Positions 52,750 through 64,000 of a stretch of DNA of 64,000 bases are shown piece after piece. Location of the stretch: the NCBI RefSeq assembly GCF_041146795.1, contig NC_135175.1, positions 32,984,136-33,048,135 on the forward strand, read 5' to 3'. Below the pieces are notes generated by a model, which was given only the letters and a program-made list of their open reading frames with translations, searched no databases and was not told where the DNA came from. The translations under genes and the position numbers were made by a program. Numbering within the stretch: the first letter of the stretch is position 1; each line of letters begins with the position of its first letter. The stretch is from Maylandia zebra. Lineage: Eukaryota; Chordata; Actinopteri; Cichliformes; Cichlidae.

Positions 52750-55700
52750 CTGGTTTGAAAGAAAGGATTTTTTTTTTTTAAGTAACACTTCCATCATGTG
52801 ACAAAAGAAAGGCAGGGAAACAGAATGAAATGATTAATATTTAAACAAGTTTCCAAACATTTACCAATAAATGAAGCCATAAAACTACTCACATTAATCA
52901 CATTAATTTCAGCATTTCATGTTATGAATTTAGCATTTTTGTCAGTTTTAAAGACATTTGTGCATTTTATAACTTTGAGAAATAGATGATGAGAATTTAA
53001 AAATGTATACCATGTTATTAAGAAATAAAAGGTGTTTTTAAAATGTATTTAAAATGTATTTTTCTACAGTGGATTCTTAGCTGGACGTTCCCATTTCACA
53101 AACTTTAAACTTTCCATTTTAATTACAGGAAAAAAAATGTTAATCTTTTATGAATAAAAAGAAATATTGAATTTCATTCAACAAAAAAGAACAATTGTGA
53201 TATCATGAAAAAATATGTATTTCCATACAAGGGTTTAAATCCTAAAGAATTAGACTTTGATAATGAAAACATTTTAATATTTAACATCGTAGGTGCTGAA
53301 CAGCCCATATAGATCCAGCACAGTGAGTGCTTGTGCCTCTGTGTAGATTGACAGAAAACTCTAAAGAAGATGCTACTGAGCGTCTCAGTATAAGTCTGAG
53401 TTGAACTGAACTAAGGAATCACTGAACAACATGATCAGATGCTTTTCAATGACTTGTTAACACCTCATTTATTTAATCCATCATTTCAAAAAGCAACACA
53501 TGATGTGCAGATCACTTTAAGGGGCTGCCACAAAGAAACAAACTGTGCAAATAGTGCATTTTTATAGAGATACAGCAAAAACAAAGGCAGACGAGAGAAA
53601 AGCTGAGATTCAAAGAACACGAGCAAACAGTCAGATTTCAGATATATTTCTGTGTTTAAGTTGATTGATTTGAGCTCAGCCTTTTATATTTTAAGCTTCT
53701 GATTTAGATTTAATCTGATATCACAAAAGCTGAAAAGGTGAGGAGCTGAGAAAGCGCTGGACCAGGAGGTAGAAACACAGGGAGGTAGAGAGGAAGACTA
53801 AACAGAAAGAGCACACTTAAGGTCCAATTTCCAACAACATTAAAGTATCAGGTCTATCTTACAGACAGACACACGATTAGCTTCAACAATGGCTTTAAAG
53901 AAAACTGTTCAGCTTATAAAGTTCACACGTTTGTCCGTGACGGTTTAATGGCAACGAGCTGCTGTCATGCTGTCAGCTGCAGTCAGTAAAGATCCTTACA
54001 TTTCAAATTTACAGCACAAAACAGCATCATGCAGAGGAACAGACCAACGAGGAAGACACTAATAGTGATGCTGCGTTCCAGATGTGTTAGAAGATCAGAA
54101 GATTCTGATGCATGAGGCTTCATGCATCAGAATCTGGTTAATCAGAAGGTATTTAACTGTAAATATTCCAAACCTGCAATAATATCTTTTGGCAACTTGA
54201 GGGGAGCAGAAACAAAGTACAAAGACAAAGCTGGTGTAATATCTTCTTGATAACGCACTTAAAGACATATTTTCCACAAGGTGAAGCCATGTTTGCATCC
54301 ACAAAAGTCCTCTTTTAATCACCAGAAGTTAGGGCTGATTTGAGCAATAAAAAGGTTAAAACTGAAATTGTCTATTTTGACATGGACATGGTCACGGTGA
54401 TATTTACCCAAATTTTGACATAAATCAGTCAAAGTCCACAAAGTCAATATGAAATCATGAAAGTCTTGTGGTCTGACTTCGTCGCACTTTACACCAAAGT
54501 GCAGTTCTGTTCCAAATAGGACCAACACTTAATCCAATTTCAAAGGAACGCCACAAGCATTGAAGGCTTTTGTTTGTTGGATTCTCCTCAACTCTACACA
54601 GACTATCCAAGTAGCCGATCAGTATAGTGTTACATGTAGCAGCTGAACTGTAAGAGGCAATTCTTAGAGTAGGTGGAGACCAAATATGCAGCTGAAAGAG
54701 TGAAAGTTTGACTTTTGGGGTGAATAGTTGATTCAGGATTGTGAAAATGTGACAGAAGCTACTCTTTTAGATCCCCCATGACTGTTAACACCGGATAATT
54801 TAAAATGACTAAAAGGCAGAATGCAAATAGTATCACAAGTATCACAGGCAGACGTCCTGATCTAAGATAAGAGAGCTTTGATTGACTTCATGGTAGCAAA
54901 AACATGTGACTGCAGTGTCTCATGGTAGCAACGCTGCACACACAAGTTCACCAAGGGGAGATCTATCCAAGCACCACAGTTCAATCGTTCAGTCAACCAA
55001 ACATTGGGAATCACCATCTGGAACAGTGACAGACTTTGGCATCATAACTTTCCGAATTAGATTTGATGGATATTCAGCAGGTGAACGCAGTAATGGACAG
55101 TCATGTGTCTTTATTCCTGCTGCTTGTCTAAACTGGCAACAGTTTGCAGACACAGTCATCACAACAACTTACTAAAGTGGTAACATGTTGTTCTACCGCC
55201 CCCTGGTGGACATAAAACATCCATTATACCAGTGACAAACCAGTATTACCTGTTAATGCAAAGTTAGCCATTGTGGGAAATTTCCGCTTTCTGACACAAA
55301 AGGAAATGCAGCAATTTAATAAACTCTTCATGCATGCTTCTCCAAAATAAAATAGCTTTGTACAAGTCTATAATTTCCTAATAGTTTCCTGGAAATAGTG
55401 ACACGTTGTATGAATTGATCTCAATAACTGGAGTCTTTCTAAAAGTCAACCAATGAAAATAATTTATTACATCTAGAAAAATGTTCCCAATTACACACAA
55501 GTAATAAATAAATATTTATTATTATTTAAATCCCCCAATCACCAAGTTACAGTAGTGGTTTCCAGAAAATTATTATTAGGAAATTAGAAACCAGCAACAT
55601 AGAGCTATATCAGTACAGCTGGTATAAACGTAGGTCACTTGAGGCTTAAGTCATGCAGAATCCACAGTATGAGGAATGTGTGTTAACATCAGCGTACAGT

Positions 55701-57780
55701 CCGTCATCTTTGGCACGTTTGATTTCCTGTTTGACATAAATATTAAAAGCAGCCACATGAGACAAGTTTAAAAGGAAAACATGTGCAGAGACGCCCGACA
55801 GCTCGATCCGGCTCTTCATCCCCGCCTCTGCTCTGCTGGATTTAACGATTTAGTGTCTTTTGAAAGCAGAAGAGTCAGAGCTGGACGTTGCATAGTGTTG
55901 TTAGAGAACGGAGGCTCAAGCTGTACTTAAAAAACAAACAAAAAAGGTAGAGTAATAGCTTCACGGTGACAGGGGAATTTCATTTTTTCCTGTAAACACG
56001 AGGCCTAGATTTTCAGGCACTGTAGAGTCCATCACTCCCTCTGTTGCTGGTTTGTACGCCCATGTCTGTTGCTTCTGTTCAGAAGCAACCTGTGTGCACA
56101 TATGAGCTCTGGGAAGCTGTGGAGTCTCTCTCAGTCTTTGAACATCGTAAGGTTAGGTTCATAGATGTTACATCACAGCTGACGCCATGCTGGAGTTGAC
56201 GTTTACAAGGCTGTAATCAAAACTGCTGTATGTCTGTAACAAAGAGTCAATTCTGGTTTTTGGAGCTACTAAACACAGAAAGTAACACACACCAAAGAGC
56301 CACAACATTTAGGTCTGTCCACCTTCTGTCATAAATCAGATGGTGGATAGTCATGTTAAACATGGCTGAGCCCAAAACTCACACTGCTCCAAACCCTCCG
56401 TTTATAAAAATGTTTCCACTATTGGCTCTGTATGATGTCACAAAGTGGGGACAGTCATAATGTGGTCACCCCATGCTGTGAGAACAGAAGTCCTGGCAGT
56501 TTAAATGAATAACATTTGTAATTTTGATGCAATTAAAGATTCTGCCCCAGGGCCCTGGTATGTATCACGATTTCTGCAGACCAAGCTCATGCACATCTAC
56601 ATGCTACCACCCGTTGCAACAGCAGTGGTCTCCTCCACAAAGCAAAAACTGCCCAGGACTTGAGGTCCATGCCCGACCCTAATGACTGTCCTTTAATAAT
56701 GTGGGCTGCATTGATTGCTCTGCCTGCTCTGGCTCATCCTGCTGATGGTCGACCAGATTTTAGTGGAGTTTAGAAGTTTTGGCCTCTAGGTGGAGATCGT
56801 GTTCCCGGGAAGGTTTTGCGTCATGTTTCATCATGCTGGGACGAGACCGCTGCTGTCAGGGAGTGTTGGTAACATAAAAGGGTGTATGCATTTAGTCTGC
56901 AACTATCTTTTGATGGGATGCCAGGACTCAAAGCTTCTCAGCAAAGCACTGTTTTTTCACAAGATGTGATTCACCTGTCAGAAGGTTTAATGTTGTGGCT
57001 GCTTGATGTATGTTCAGGTGTGGTCTCGTATATTCGTTTAGAAACTGGAGCTTATTAGAGTTTTTTCAGATTAGTGTAACTCAAACAAATGTGGGTTTGA
57101 ACAAACACACAAAAGCCTGGTTGGACAAAATTTTAGTTCCTGCTTTATTGACATGAGTATCCAGAAATATTTCTGCCTTAAGGGCAGACATTCCTCTAAA
57201 GCTGCAGCTTAAAGCTCATCACAGTAATTAGTAGGTGTTTCTAAAGAATCTCCGATTTCTGTGATTTCCTTGTGTGACACAACCATTTTAAACGGTTTTG
57301 ACCACACCTGTTTTCCTGTGGCACGCCTGTTGAGGCTGCCAGGTAATCTATTTAAATCACATAAATTGCCTGTTGTCAATACATTTATTTATCATTTAAA
57401 CTTCATGTATGATTTTATCTATGATTACTTCATTTTTCCAGTCTCTGCTCTCTGTGAACATGTCAGCATTTTTGACATCGGTCTGTGTGTTTGTGGAGAG
57501 TCTAAATCCAAATACTCATCACTGAGAACTCCTCATGTTGCCATGATCAGATTACAGTTTAAAAGTAAATGTCTCCTGAGAGTCTCAACTCAGGGAGATG
57601 CTGTCTTCTTAACATGCAATCATGAGCTATAATCTATGATGTGAAACAGAGATCATAACATTTAAAAAGCTCCAGCATGACCTCATCTGTTTTTGGTCAG
57701 AGCCCCGTCAGACCTCCAGAATGGCGTCAGAGTGTTTTCTATCCACCTTCCACTCAACGAACACAGACGTGCCCCCTCTG
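52750..57780. other. Intergenic DNA and probable 3' UTR side of the PLD1-type gene
   Basis: AT-rich, no repeats that I can name, and no open frame with recognisable content. Small frames at 54095-54528, 54906-55175 and 57261-57632 have no start context, splice signals or domain. Minus-strand AATAAA words near 57138 and 57386 are candidate polyadenylation sites for the phospholipase gene. Confidence 0.5.
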
Positions 57781-57782
57781 CC

Positions 57783-58007
57783 TCAGGTCCAGACCTCCAT
57801 GGGCACCATAGCCTCCTTGGAGCCGATGGGTGGAAGCAGGTTTTGTTCAGACAGGAACTGAAGAGGAAACTGAACGAGGAAGCCACGGATCTTCTTCAGC
57901 TCCTCCTGAGCCCGAGCCGGGTCCTCCTTGTCCAGGCCGGCCTTGGCCAGGTAGCCCTCCAACTCCATTATGTTACGGACGTCGCTGGATGGCAGACAGC
58001 GGAAAAC
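57783..58007 (-). CDS. pld1: Phospholipase D1-type gene, last coding exon
   Basis: Acceptor ctccag|gtt in phase 0; it ends [10 protein letters not shown] and TGA (57783-57785). The ME/LEVWT C-terminus is invariant in vertebrate PLD1/PLD2 and needed for activity in the mammalian enzymes. [19 protein letters not shown] resembles PLD1 more than PLD2. 74 residues. Confidence 0.9.
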   Translation of the reverse strand, partial: VFRCLPSSDVRNIMELEGYLAKAGLDKEDPARAQEELKKIRGFLVQFPLQFLSEQNLLPPIGSKEAMVPMEVWT

Positions 58008-58266
58008 CTGGAGGAGCAGGAGAGAAACAGGAGCTTGGAGCAATTTTTTCATGTCATTATTCAGGATCTATGACTGATTATGTAGTTATAGTATTCCTCC
58101 ATGACTGTGTGACAGCAAGTGGAAAAGTTCAGCTTTACCTTCAGCTGATATGCTTGTAGTTTTAATATTGACTAAATCATCCATTAAATAATAGAAAACT
58201 CATGTAAAAAATATATTTTAGAAAAAGAAAGAAAAAGTTGAGCTGAATACAAAGGAGTACACTCAC

Positions 58267-58384
58267 TCGCTGGTAGATGGAGGCGTTGCGAGCGCTGGTG
58301 GACATCCAGACCTCCTTGTAGAAGTGATCGCTGATTGGATCCGAAACATCGATGGTGGGATCTGTGTAAGTGCCGAGGATCGTC
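58267..58384 (-). CDS. pld1: Phospholipase D1-type gene, penultimate exon
   Basis: Starts with the last base of a Lys codon and encodes TILGTYTDPTIDVSDPISDH then FYKEVWMSTSARNASIYQR, ending in phase 0 at a gtgagt donor. DPISD..FKEVW-x-ST-ARN is the PLD1 pattern; PLD2 differs here. This is part of the C-terminal catalytic half. Confidence 0.9.
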
Positions 58385-59192
58385 CTGATGGACACAGGAG
58401 GAGGGTGAGACACACAAAGATATACTGAACAATATAATAAGTAAAAACAGAGCAACAACCTGCTTTAAAATCTTTACATTTCATCATAACATTAAACAAC
58501 CGAGAGACTTAAAGGGTAGAAAATGAATATAATAGTCATACAAAAATTACACATTTACTTCGAGACAAACTTGAAAAGAATTTAAAAGGCAAATAAGGAC
58601 TATGTATAAAAATGGATACAATATAGCATAACTTAAAGCTTAAAGGCTGCACTTCAGTCACATCTGGATTGTTTAATTTCATGGATTGAACCACATATTA
58701 AGAAGCAGTGACTGTGTGGATGTTTGCACTATCACACCTCTTTTTATCTGTTCTCTGGTTTCTTTTTTTCTTTTTGAAAGACAACAATGTAACTAACTAA
58801 TCAGGATCTAGATGTCAGTATGGATGCAGAAACTCAAGTCGTGCGTGATGTGAAGGGAAATTTACAAACTGGCAGAGGTGTGCAGTCTGAGACTGTTTGA
58901 AAGTCTGAGAAGTTTGAAATCTGCACCCAGTGAGAGGTGGTGAAGAGCAGAATCCATGTCAGAAAACAAGGAGGTTAAGAGAGCAGTAATGCACTAATAT
59001 TAAATGAATCTGAAAGAAGGGTTTTGCCTCAAACACGCTCCTTCAGGCTGGGACTGAACCTCCCATTCTTTCACCACGTTAGCGTTGGACAGCTGATTTG
59101 AGAATGTATGTTTCCAGTTATCATCATCATTAAATAATCAGTGTTTCTGTCAAATAAGCCTTTCTAATGTGTAATTGCACATTTTTCAGTAC

Positions 59193-59346
59193 TTGAAGCA
59201 CTCGAGCCGGAGCTGCAGGGCGTATTTTCCCGCCTTGTACGGCTCTCCGTCCATCACCGAGTCCACCATCTCCGAGTCCTCCACGATCACCGCCACCTCA
59301 CTGTCCCGCTTTCCCAGCATGCTCCGGTCGTTGATGTTGGCAGAAC
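59193..59346 (-). CDS. pld1: Phospholipase D1-type gene, exon with [11 protein letters not shown] motif
   Basis: Follows the HKD exon directly; the split Gly codon (G|GT) joins VVIG to [19 protein letters not shown]. This is the Gly-Ser and Asn-rich segment that completes the second HKD active site. 50 full codons, ending AA|G. The intron to the next exon (58385-59192) has no feature I recognise. Confidence 0.9.
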
Positions 59347-61012
59347 CTGAAGAAACCGAGGATCAAACCAGGCGTCAGGGGACAGAAAGCACCAGCAGGG
59401 GGCGCTGCAACACTGGATTTTAGACTGTTTAGGTTTCTGCTGTTCAGGCTGTTTGCAGCTCTCTCACAGCCAGTTTGAGTGTACTGGAGGTTTTCACTTC
59501 ACTTTATGTTAGAATCACATCCTAATCATAAGACCTGCAGCTAAACAAATACATTTCACTAAAACTACCACGAGACACTAAAAGACTTAATTACAATTAA
59601 TTCAACAGGAGAGTTTTTGTTAAATAAAAGTTTACTTTTACTTTCTTGTGCTAATTCAGCTTTTTAGGGAAATGTTTTTCTTTTAAACTTGTCTTTGTGA
59701 GTGTGGGCAAAATAAAAGCACCAACTTTCCATTTAAAAACAGAGAAAAACGCATTTATTCCTAAATTTACTTACGATGCAAACAGCAACAAAACAGTCAA
59801 GACATCAGCAACATATCCTGACAGTATTATAGGATGCTGACACTGTTCAGTGGTCAAGAGTTACTGCCAACTATCACCTAAGCTTAGAGATGATTCACAG
59901 AAAAGAGATCTTGAGATGAAGTTTGGAGGAGGAAGTTCTGCTCCCTCAGATTATCTCTTTATTCTGGCCGAGTATTTTTGTTATTTTAACCATCACTTCC
60001 CCACATTGTCAACCAATATTTATAATACTGATGTCACCACATTATCAGATAATTCTGCCTTTGAAATCTACTGTACTAACTCTCCTCCCCATCACCACCA
60101 CATCCGTCCGGGTGTCAACGACTCTCAGATTATCCGTACACAACACTCTGGGCCTTTCTTATGAAAACATCTGAGAAACTCAATCATTGCCTCCCAAATT
60201 AACCCATCAGTCTCATTTTATATCTCGATATATAAAAAAGTGGCTTTAGATGACGCCACTTGTGGCCACAAGTGGTGCCCTCCCACAGTGGGTTTAAAAC
60301 CTGAACTAAAACCTCGAGATTTTAATTCAAGCGCCTGAAACTCTGAAACTGTCCACAGTAAGAAGGTAACATTTTTAAACAGCATCATTTAATATTAAAA
60401 CAAACAAACAAAAATGTAATACCCTGCGTTTGGTTGTTTACATGAAATGATCCTGATGATTTTATAACACACAAACCAAGAAGTCAAATCTAAGGAATCC
60501 ACTTCAGTAATTTCCTTAGATTCACTCATTTTTGTCTTTTACTTCAAACATTTATTTGCAAAAATAAGAAAACTTATTGTCTTTTACAGCTACTATGACA
60601 TCAGTGATCAAAATAATGTATAAATTATACTATTTATTGGAAATTCTGTAATTCTGAATTAAATTATTAAAACTCTTATAGCAATTTCCAAATAAAACCA
60701 GAGTTGTGGAAGCACGCGTCTTTAAATGAACTTATAAACCGAATAGATCATCAGCTTCCTGTAAAGCACAGCATCTTCCACTAATCTGCACAAAAGACAA
60801 ACTCTCATCAGAAACAGGTGTTTGATTTCATCTCTCTCCATCTTTGAAAACGGTCTTATCTTGTGGAAACTGAGTCGTGACTTTGTTTTGAACCATTTTA
60901 AAAACATCTAAAATCTTCTGACACGTCTCACTCTGCAGCTCTCATTTCTCGCTTCTCTATTATACATGTTCAGGGTGGAATTTAATTCCTATACTCAGTT
61001 GAAGCTGCTCAC
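59347..61012 (-). other. Largest intron of the PLD1-type gene in view
   Basis: No repeat family that I can name. It holds a perfect 20-bp palindrome at 60256-60275 (CCACTTGTGGCCACAAGTGG). The frames at 59850-60174 and 60722-60907 show no domain. The other introns (58008-58266, 58385-59192, 61148-61859, 61910-62181, 62296-63334, 63424-63691) are likewise without recognisable features. Confidence 0.6.
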
Positions 61013-61147
61013 CGATGACGACGGTGTTGTCGTCCGCGATGAGCATCTTGCTGTGGACATAGATGAGCTCAGTGACGAGCTTCCCCTCCAGATCAGTGTG
61101 AGTCCTCAGACCAGCGATGGAGATGTAGTTTATCCAGTTATCTCCCA
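61013..61147 (-). CDS. pld1: Phospholipase D1-type gene, second HKD catalytic exon
   Basis: Phospholipase D hydrolyses phosphatidylcholine to phosphatidic acid and choline at Golgi, endosomal and plasma membranes, and is activated by Arf/Rho GTPases, PKC and PIP2 (family knowledge). This exon holds the second HKD motif, [10 protein letters not shown] (His-x-Lys-x4-Asp), preceded by LVTELIYV. His and Lys are the catalytic residues and all are intact. 44 codons, phase 2 in and phase 1 out, matching its neighbours. The first HKD motif and the PX/PH domains lie beyond the right edge. All eight exons seen (332 codons with the stop) are free of stops and frameshifts, so the gene is probably functional. 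Confidence 0.93.
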
Positions 61148-61859
61148 CTGCAAGCAAACACCACACAGTTACAATCACATCAGTATTTTAGCAGTTTGGG
61201 GGTTTTGATCATTGAAATTGTATAGAAAGAGCAGAAAATCCACACCGTCACCTAGTGTTTGCTCATAAGGAACTGACTGATGCGCTTCTCTGGCTAATAC
61301 TATCGATTATTTATCTTACAATATAAAAGTGTGAGTTGGTGATATACAAATGAAACCGAAGTGAGCGAGGGAACTACGAAATGTTCAAACTGACTCAGGT
61401 AAGAGCTTCATTGCTACAACTACAATTTACAGGAAAACATTGCTGAAGTTACTGTAACTGTAACAATCTACACTGTAACTGGAATCCCATTTTAACACTG
61501 CGCTGCAATGACTTGAATGGCATGGACGGTGTCATTTTAGGGATAAAAGGAGTTTCTGGTTACTACACAAGTTAGGACGTAGATTTCCCGCAGAAGTATA
61601 AACCAAGCTTTAGGCATTACTGCACAAATATACACGATAAACAGGATTTGAGATTAAAAGTCTACCTAAGATTCAGCTGACTGTAAATAAACTGCTTTTT
61701 TCAGAACTAATTTATTAACTTAACCCTACATATGTTAAAGGCTGTGACACAATGATGGAAAATACAGTGCATACAGTGCAAAGAGAGCTCATAGTCCCAA
61801 CCAGAGCGGCTACGTGACACCCTGTAACCATCAGGGTGTTGCTGTTAGTGCTGACTTAC

Positions 61860-61909
61860 TCTCTTTCTTGAGCTGGGAAATGATGGAGTGGTCTCCTCTG
61901 TTCATGGTC
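61860..61909 (-). CDS. pld1: Phospholipase D1-type gene, 50-base exon
   Basis: Encodes TMNRGDHSIISQLKKE between split Arg and Met codons; acceptor cctgcag, donor gtaagt. It corresponds to the short RTM-x-RGE/D-S-I segment after the MHFNYR motif. Confidence 0.9.
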
Positions 61910-62181
61910 CTGCAGGGACAGAGAGACAGAGGAGGATTAGCAGCAAGTCCACATTCCACACAACACAAGGCTCTGTGTGTGTCAGCATGTTTGAACAGGA
62001 AGCGCTGCCTGTTTACTCAAGGATGTGGGCGAGAAAAAAATGCTTCAACAAAAAAAGGAACGGAGTGAAGGCACACAGCACCCACACACACGGCAGATCT
62101 AACAGGTGTGTGTGTTAAAAGGTAAGGTGTGGCAGTGGTTTAACATGGCTCATTCTTTGTTACTTACAAACACACACACAC

Positions 62182-62295
62182 CTGTAGTTGAAGTGCATGA
62201 CAGCCTGGATGGCGCTGCCGCCTCCAGTGTTGATGTCTCCTTCAAAGCCCGGCAACAGCGGCGTCACCACATAAACACGATACGTTTTACCCGCC
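62182..62295 (-). CDS. pld1: Phospholipase D1-type gene, PLLPGFEGD exon
   Basis: Encodes [16 protein letters not shown] followed by [17 protein letters not shown], a segment conserved in all eukaryotic PX-PH type phospholipases D. Acceptor attttag, donor gtgtgt. Confidence 0.92.
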
Positions 62296-63334
62296 CTAAA
62301 AATCACACATAGAAAATCACAACATTTCAGTATATTTATGAAGCTTTTCACAATATTTTAGACTCGTTTGTCTTTATTTGATGACATCCAATGATTGGCA
62401 GCTTTTCCCTCAACTGCAGAGTTCGCTACCAGGCTTGACACTTCAGGTGGTGATTAAACATCCATCAACTGTCCATCCGTTTGGCAACCTTATCCAAGAT
62501 GCCATCAAACAAAGATCAGTGCCTCCAGGACCAGAACATCCGAAATATCCAATAGTTTGGTAGAGGGTTATATTCGCGCTTCACTCATTAAAGGCTATTT
62601 TAACGAGCTCAGTAACTTGAGAGGAGGAAGAGGTACTTCAGTCCTTCTAAACATGACTATAAAATCAAAACAATCCTCTAAATAACTGTACAACAACAAG
62701 CAGTCCGTGAATTTTCCAGAATGGACATTGTTCTTGTGCACAACTTTGACTTTGAGCCCAGGAAGTTGGTGCAAAAACAGATGTGAAGCATAAACTCAGA
62801 TAAAAACGTATCTATGCGGGTAAAAAAAACCCACATCTGCTATAGTGTAAATAAAAAGATTTGATTAAGAATTTGAACTTCAGAGTGTGGCCATTTTAAA
62901 GATCTTTAAATGAATTATGCATTAATTATGCTACACATGTTTTCCTGCGTATGCATCCACTAAAGCTGGAAGGTTCATCAAAAACCCATCCTAGACTGTT
63001 TATAAACTGAAGCCACAGAGACGTCGGGGCAGGTTTGTGTTTCTGCAGGATAGAATAAACTTCCCGCCAGCAAAACATCACAGAGAGGAGAACCAAAAGG
63101 AAAGTATCCAAAGAGCTCTTTGACTGTGTCAGACCGAGTTCATCTGTTAAACATGTGGAAGGTACACAGAGCAACACAAACACTGTGTTTCTAGGAAATA
63201 ATGTCACAATAAACCAGAGCGAGTGTCGAGTCCATTGGAGTGTTTTTACTCTAAACACACAGCAGCCACACAAACATCGACAAACTGTGTGTTCTTTCAG
63301 CGTTACGCTGTGTGCGTGTGCATCTGTGTTTTAC

Positions 63335-63423
63335 CTGTACGCACGAATGATGCGCTCTGCAATCGCGTCTCCTATCTGGTTGAAAACATATTTGTTGTCG
63401 GCACAGCTGATGAAGAACTGATT
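63335..63423 (-). CDS. pld1: Phospholipase D1-type gene, NQFFISC exon
   Basis: Encodes [20 protein letters not shown] then IAERIIRAY. With the IYIE at the end of the preceding exon it forms the IYIENQFF motif, a hallmark of this enzyme family. Acceptor ctcccag, donor gtaaaa. Confidence 0.92.
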
Positions 63424-63691
63424 CTGGGAGATAAAAACAGAAACATTCTTATATCCTGTACAAAGGTCACAAATATTTTCTGCACAGTGAAGAAAAGCGA
63501 AGTGCTCCTATGGATATCAAAGCTTCATGCTGCATACGCAGACCTGATTCTGCAAGAACATGAAGCCAAAATAAGGCTGAAGCTTTAAAAATCAAGTTGG
63601 TATCTTTCTATGTTGCAGCGTTTAGAAACAATTTCTACTTTTGTTGTATACTTCTACTACAGGAAGGAGTTATATGTGTAAAAATGAAAAC

Positions 63692-63802
63692 CTCTATGTA
63701 GATGAAGTGCTGGCTGTTCTTGATGACGTGAACGTAGGCATTGTGGATGGACTCTTCATGGTATTTGATGCCAGCAGACCAATCTGAAGCTGAGCGCAGG
63801 AT
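63692..63802 (-). CDS. pld1: Phospholipase D1-type gene, most upstream exon in window
   Basis: 37 complete codons, phase 0 at both ends: [20 protein letters not shown] then [19 protein letters not shown]...WSAG and SQHFIYIE match the PLD core just before the second catalytic half. Acceptor ccctcag, donor gag|gttttc (weak). The remaining upstream exons, encoding most of the protein, are outside the window, so a+b paralogue assignment (pld1a or pld1b) is not possible. Confidence 0.9.
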
Positions 63803-64000
63803 CTGAGGGAACACAGATTAGCGATGGGAATAAGTCACAGACTCTGTTTCCTGTCACTCAGAGGAAACTTCACAGACAAGATTTATTACCTTTTTATGTT
63901 TATTTCAGCTTTTACAAAAAAGCTTGAAACTGTTCCTTGTGAACATGTTTCTATATTTGGTTATCAGCTAGTTGGCATTCCCATTTATTCCCATATTTTG

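Noticed and set aside
54095..55175. Frames of 69-89 residues in intergenic DNA
   Set aside because: No start context, no splice partners, no compositional or domain signal. They are expected by chance.
57261..57632. 123-residue + frame antisense and downstream of the phospholipase gene
   Set aside because: It has a mixed hydrophobic composition without pattern and lies in the probable 3' UTR region of the minus-strand gene.
57693..58159. + strand frames of 109-126 residues over the last phospholipase exon
   Set aside because: They are antisense shadows of a strongly supported minus-strand exon.
1..64000. CRISPR arrays, bacterial operons, rRNA or intact tRNA genes
   Set aside because: No regularly spaced repeats with unique spacers and no rRNA sequence were seen. 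The only tRNA-like pieces are degenerate SINE heads. The window is plainly eukaryotic.

Overview
The window looks like nuclear DNA of a percomorph teleost, plausibly a cichlid, though the sequence alone does not fix the species. The reasons are split vertebrate-type genes with GT-AG introns, many hAT, Tc1/mariner, piggyBac, pogo, L1/Tx1, CR1/L2/Rex1-type, Penelope-like and tRNA-SINE remnants of the kinds seen in fish, and a C2H2 zinc-finger family whose short N-terminus I associate with fish 'OZF-like' genes. Names come from recognition only; no search was run.

Region 1 (1-44.2 kb) is a tandem cluster of three paralogous C2H2 zinc-finger genes on the + strand, here A, B and C. The shared plan is a non-coding first exon, a second exon that starts translation with six codons (MSSTQE or MSSTQK), a 597-base six-finger exon, and a terminal exon with six more fingers. 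Gene B (exon 1 ending at 19859, stop at 28830) and gene C (exon 1 ending at 36350, stop at 42955) are complete and open, encoding 396 and 433 residues. Gene A (1217-11808) has its first exon outside the window and carries two copies of the six-finger exon. Both copies are in phase 0, so an 18-finger protein is possible. Flanking DNA is duplicated too, so the genes arose by segmental duplication. Differences between the copies of the six-finger exon concentrate at DNA-contact positions of the finger helices.

The cluster is full of transposons, and the paralogues supply empty-site controls. Gene A has a three-level nest (hAT containing hAT containing Tc1). Gene B has a hAT between putative promoter motifs and exon 1, a hAT holding a second ZBED-type hAT, and a piggyBac-type TTAA element. 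A 5-kb minus-strand LINE between B and C is split by a piggyBac with about 400-bp inverted repeats and a pogo-like element. A 4.5-kb L1/Tx1 LINE lies between A and B. Zinc-finger genes of this kind are often thought to co-evolve with transposons. That link is inference here.

Region 2 (44.2-57.7 kb) is mostly dispersed repeats and anonymous DNA. It holds one small three-exon coding gene (49932-51322, 97 residues) with perfect splice phases whose family I do not recognise.

Region 3 (57.8-63.8 kb, minus strand) holds the last eight coding exons of a phospholipase D1-type gene, including the second HKD catalytic motif and the conserved C-terminus. The rest of that gene lies beyond the right edge.
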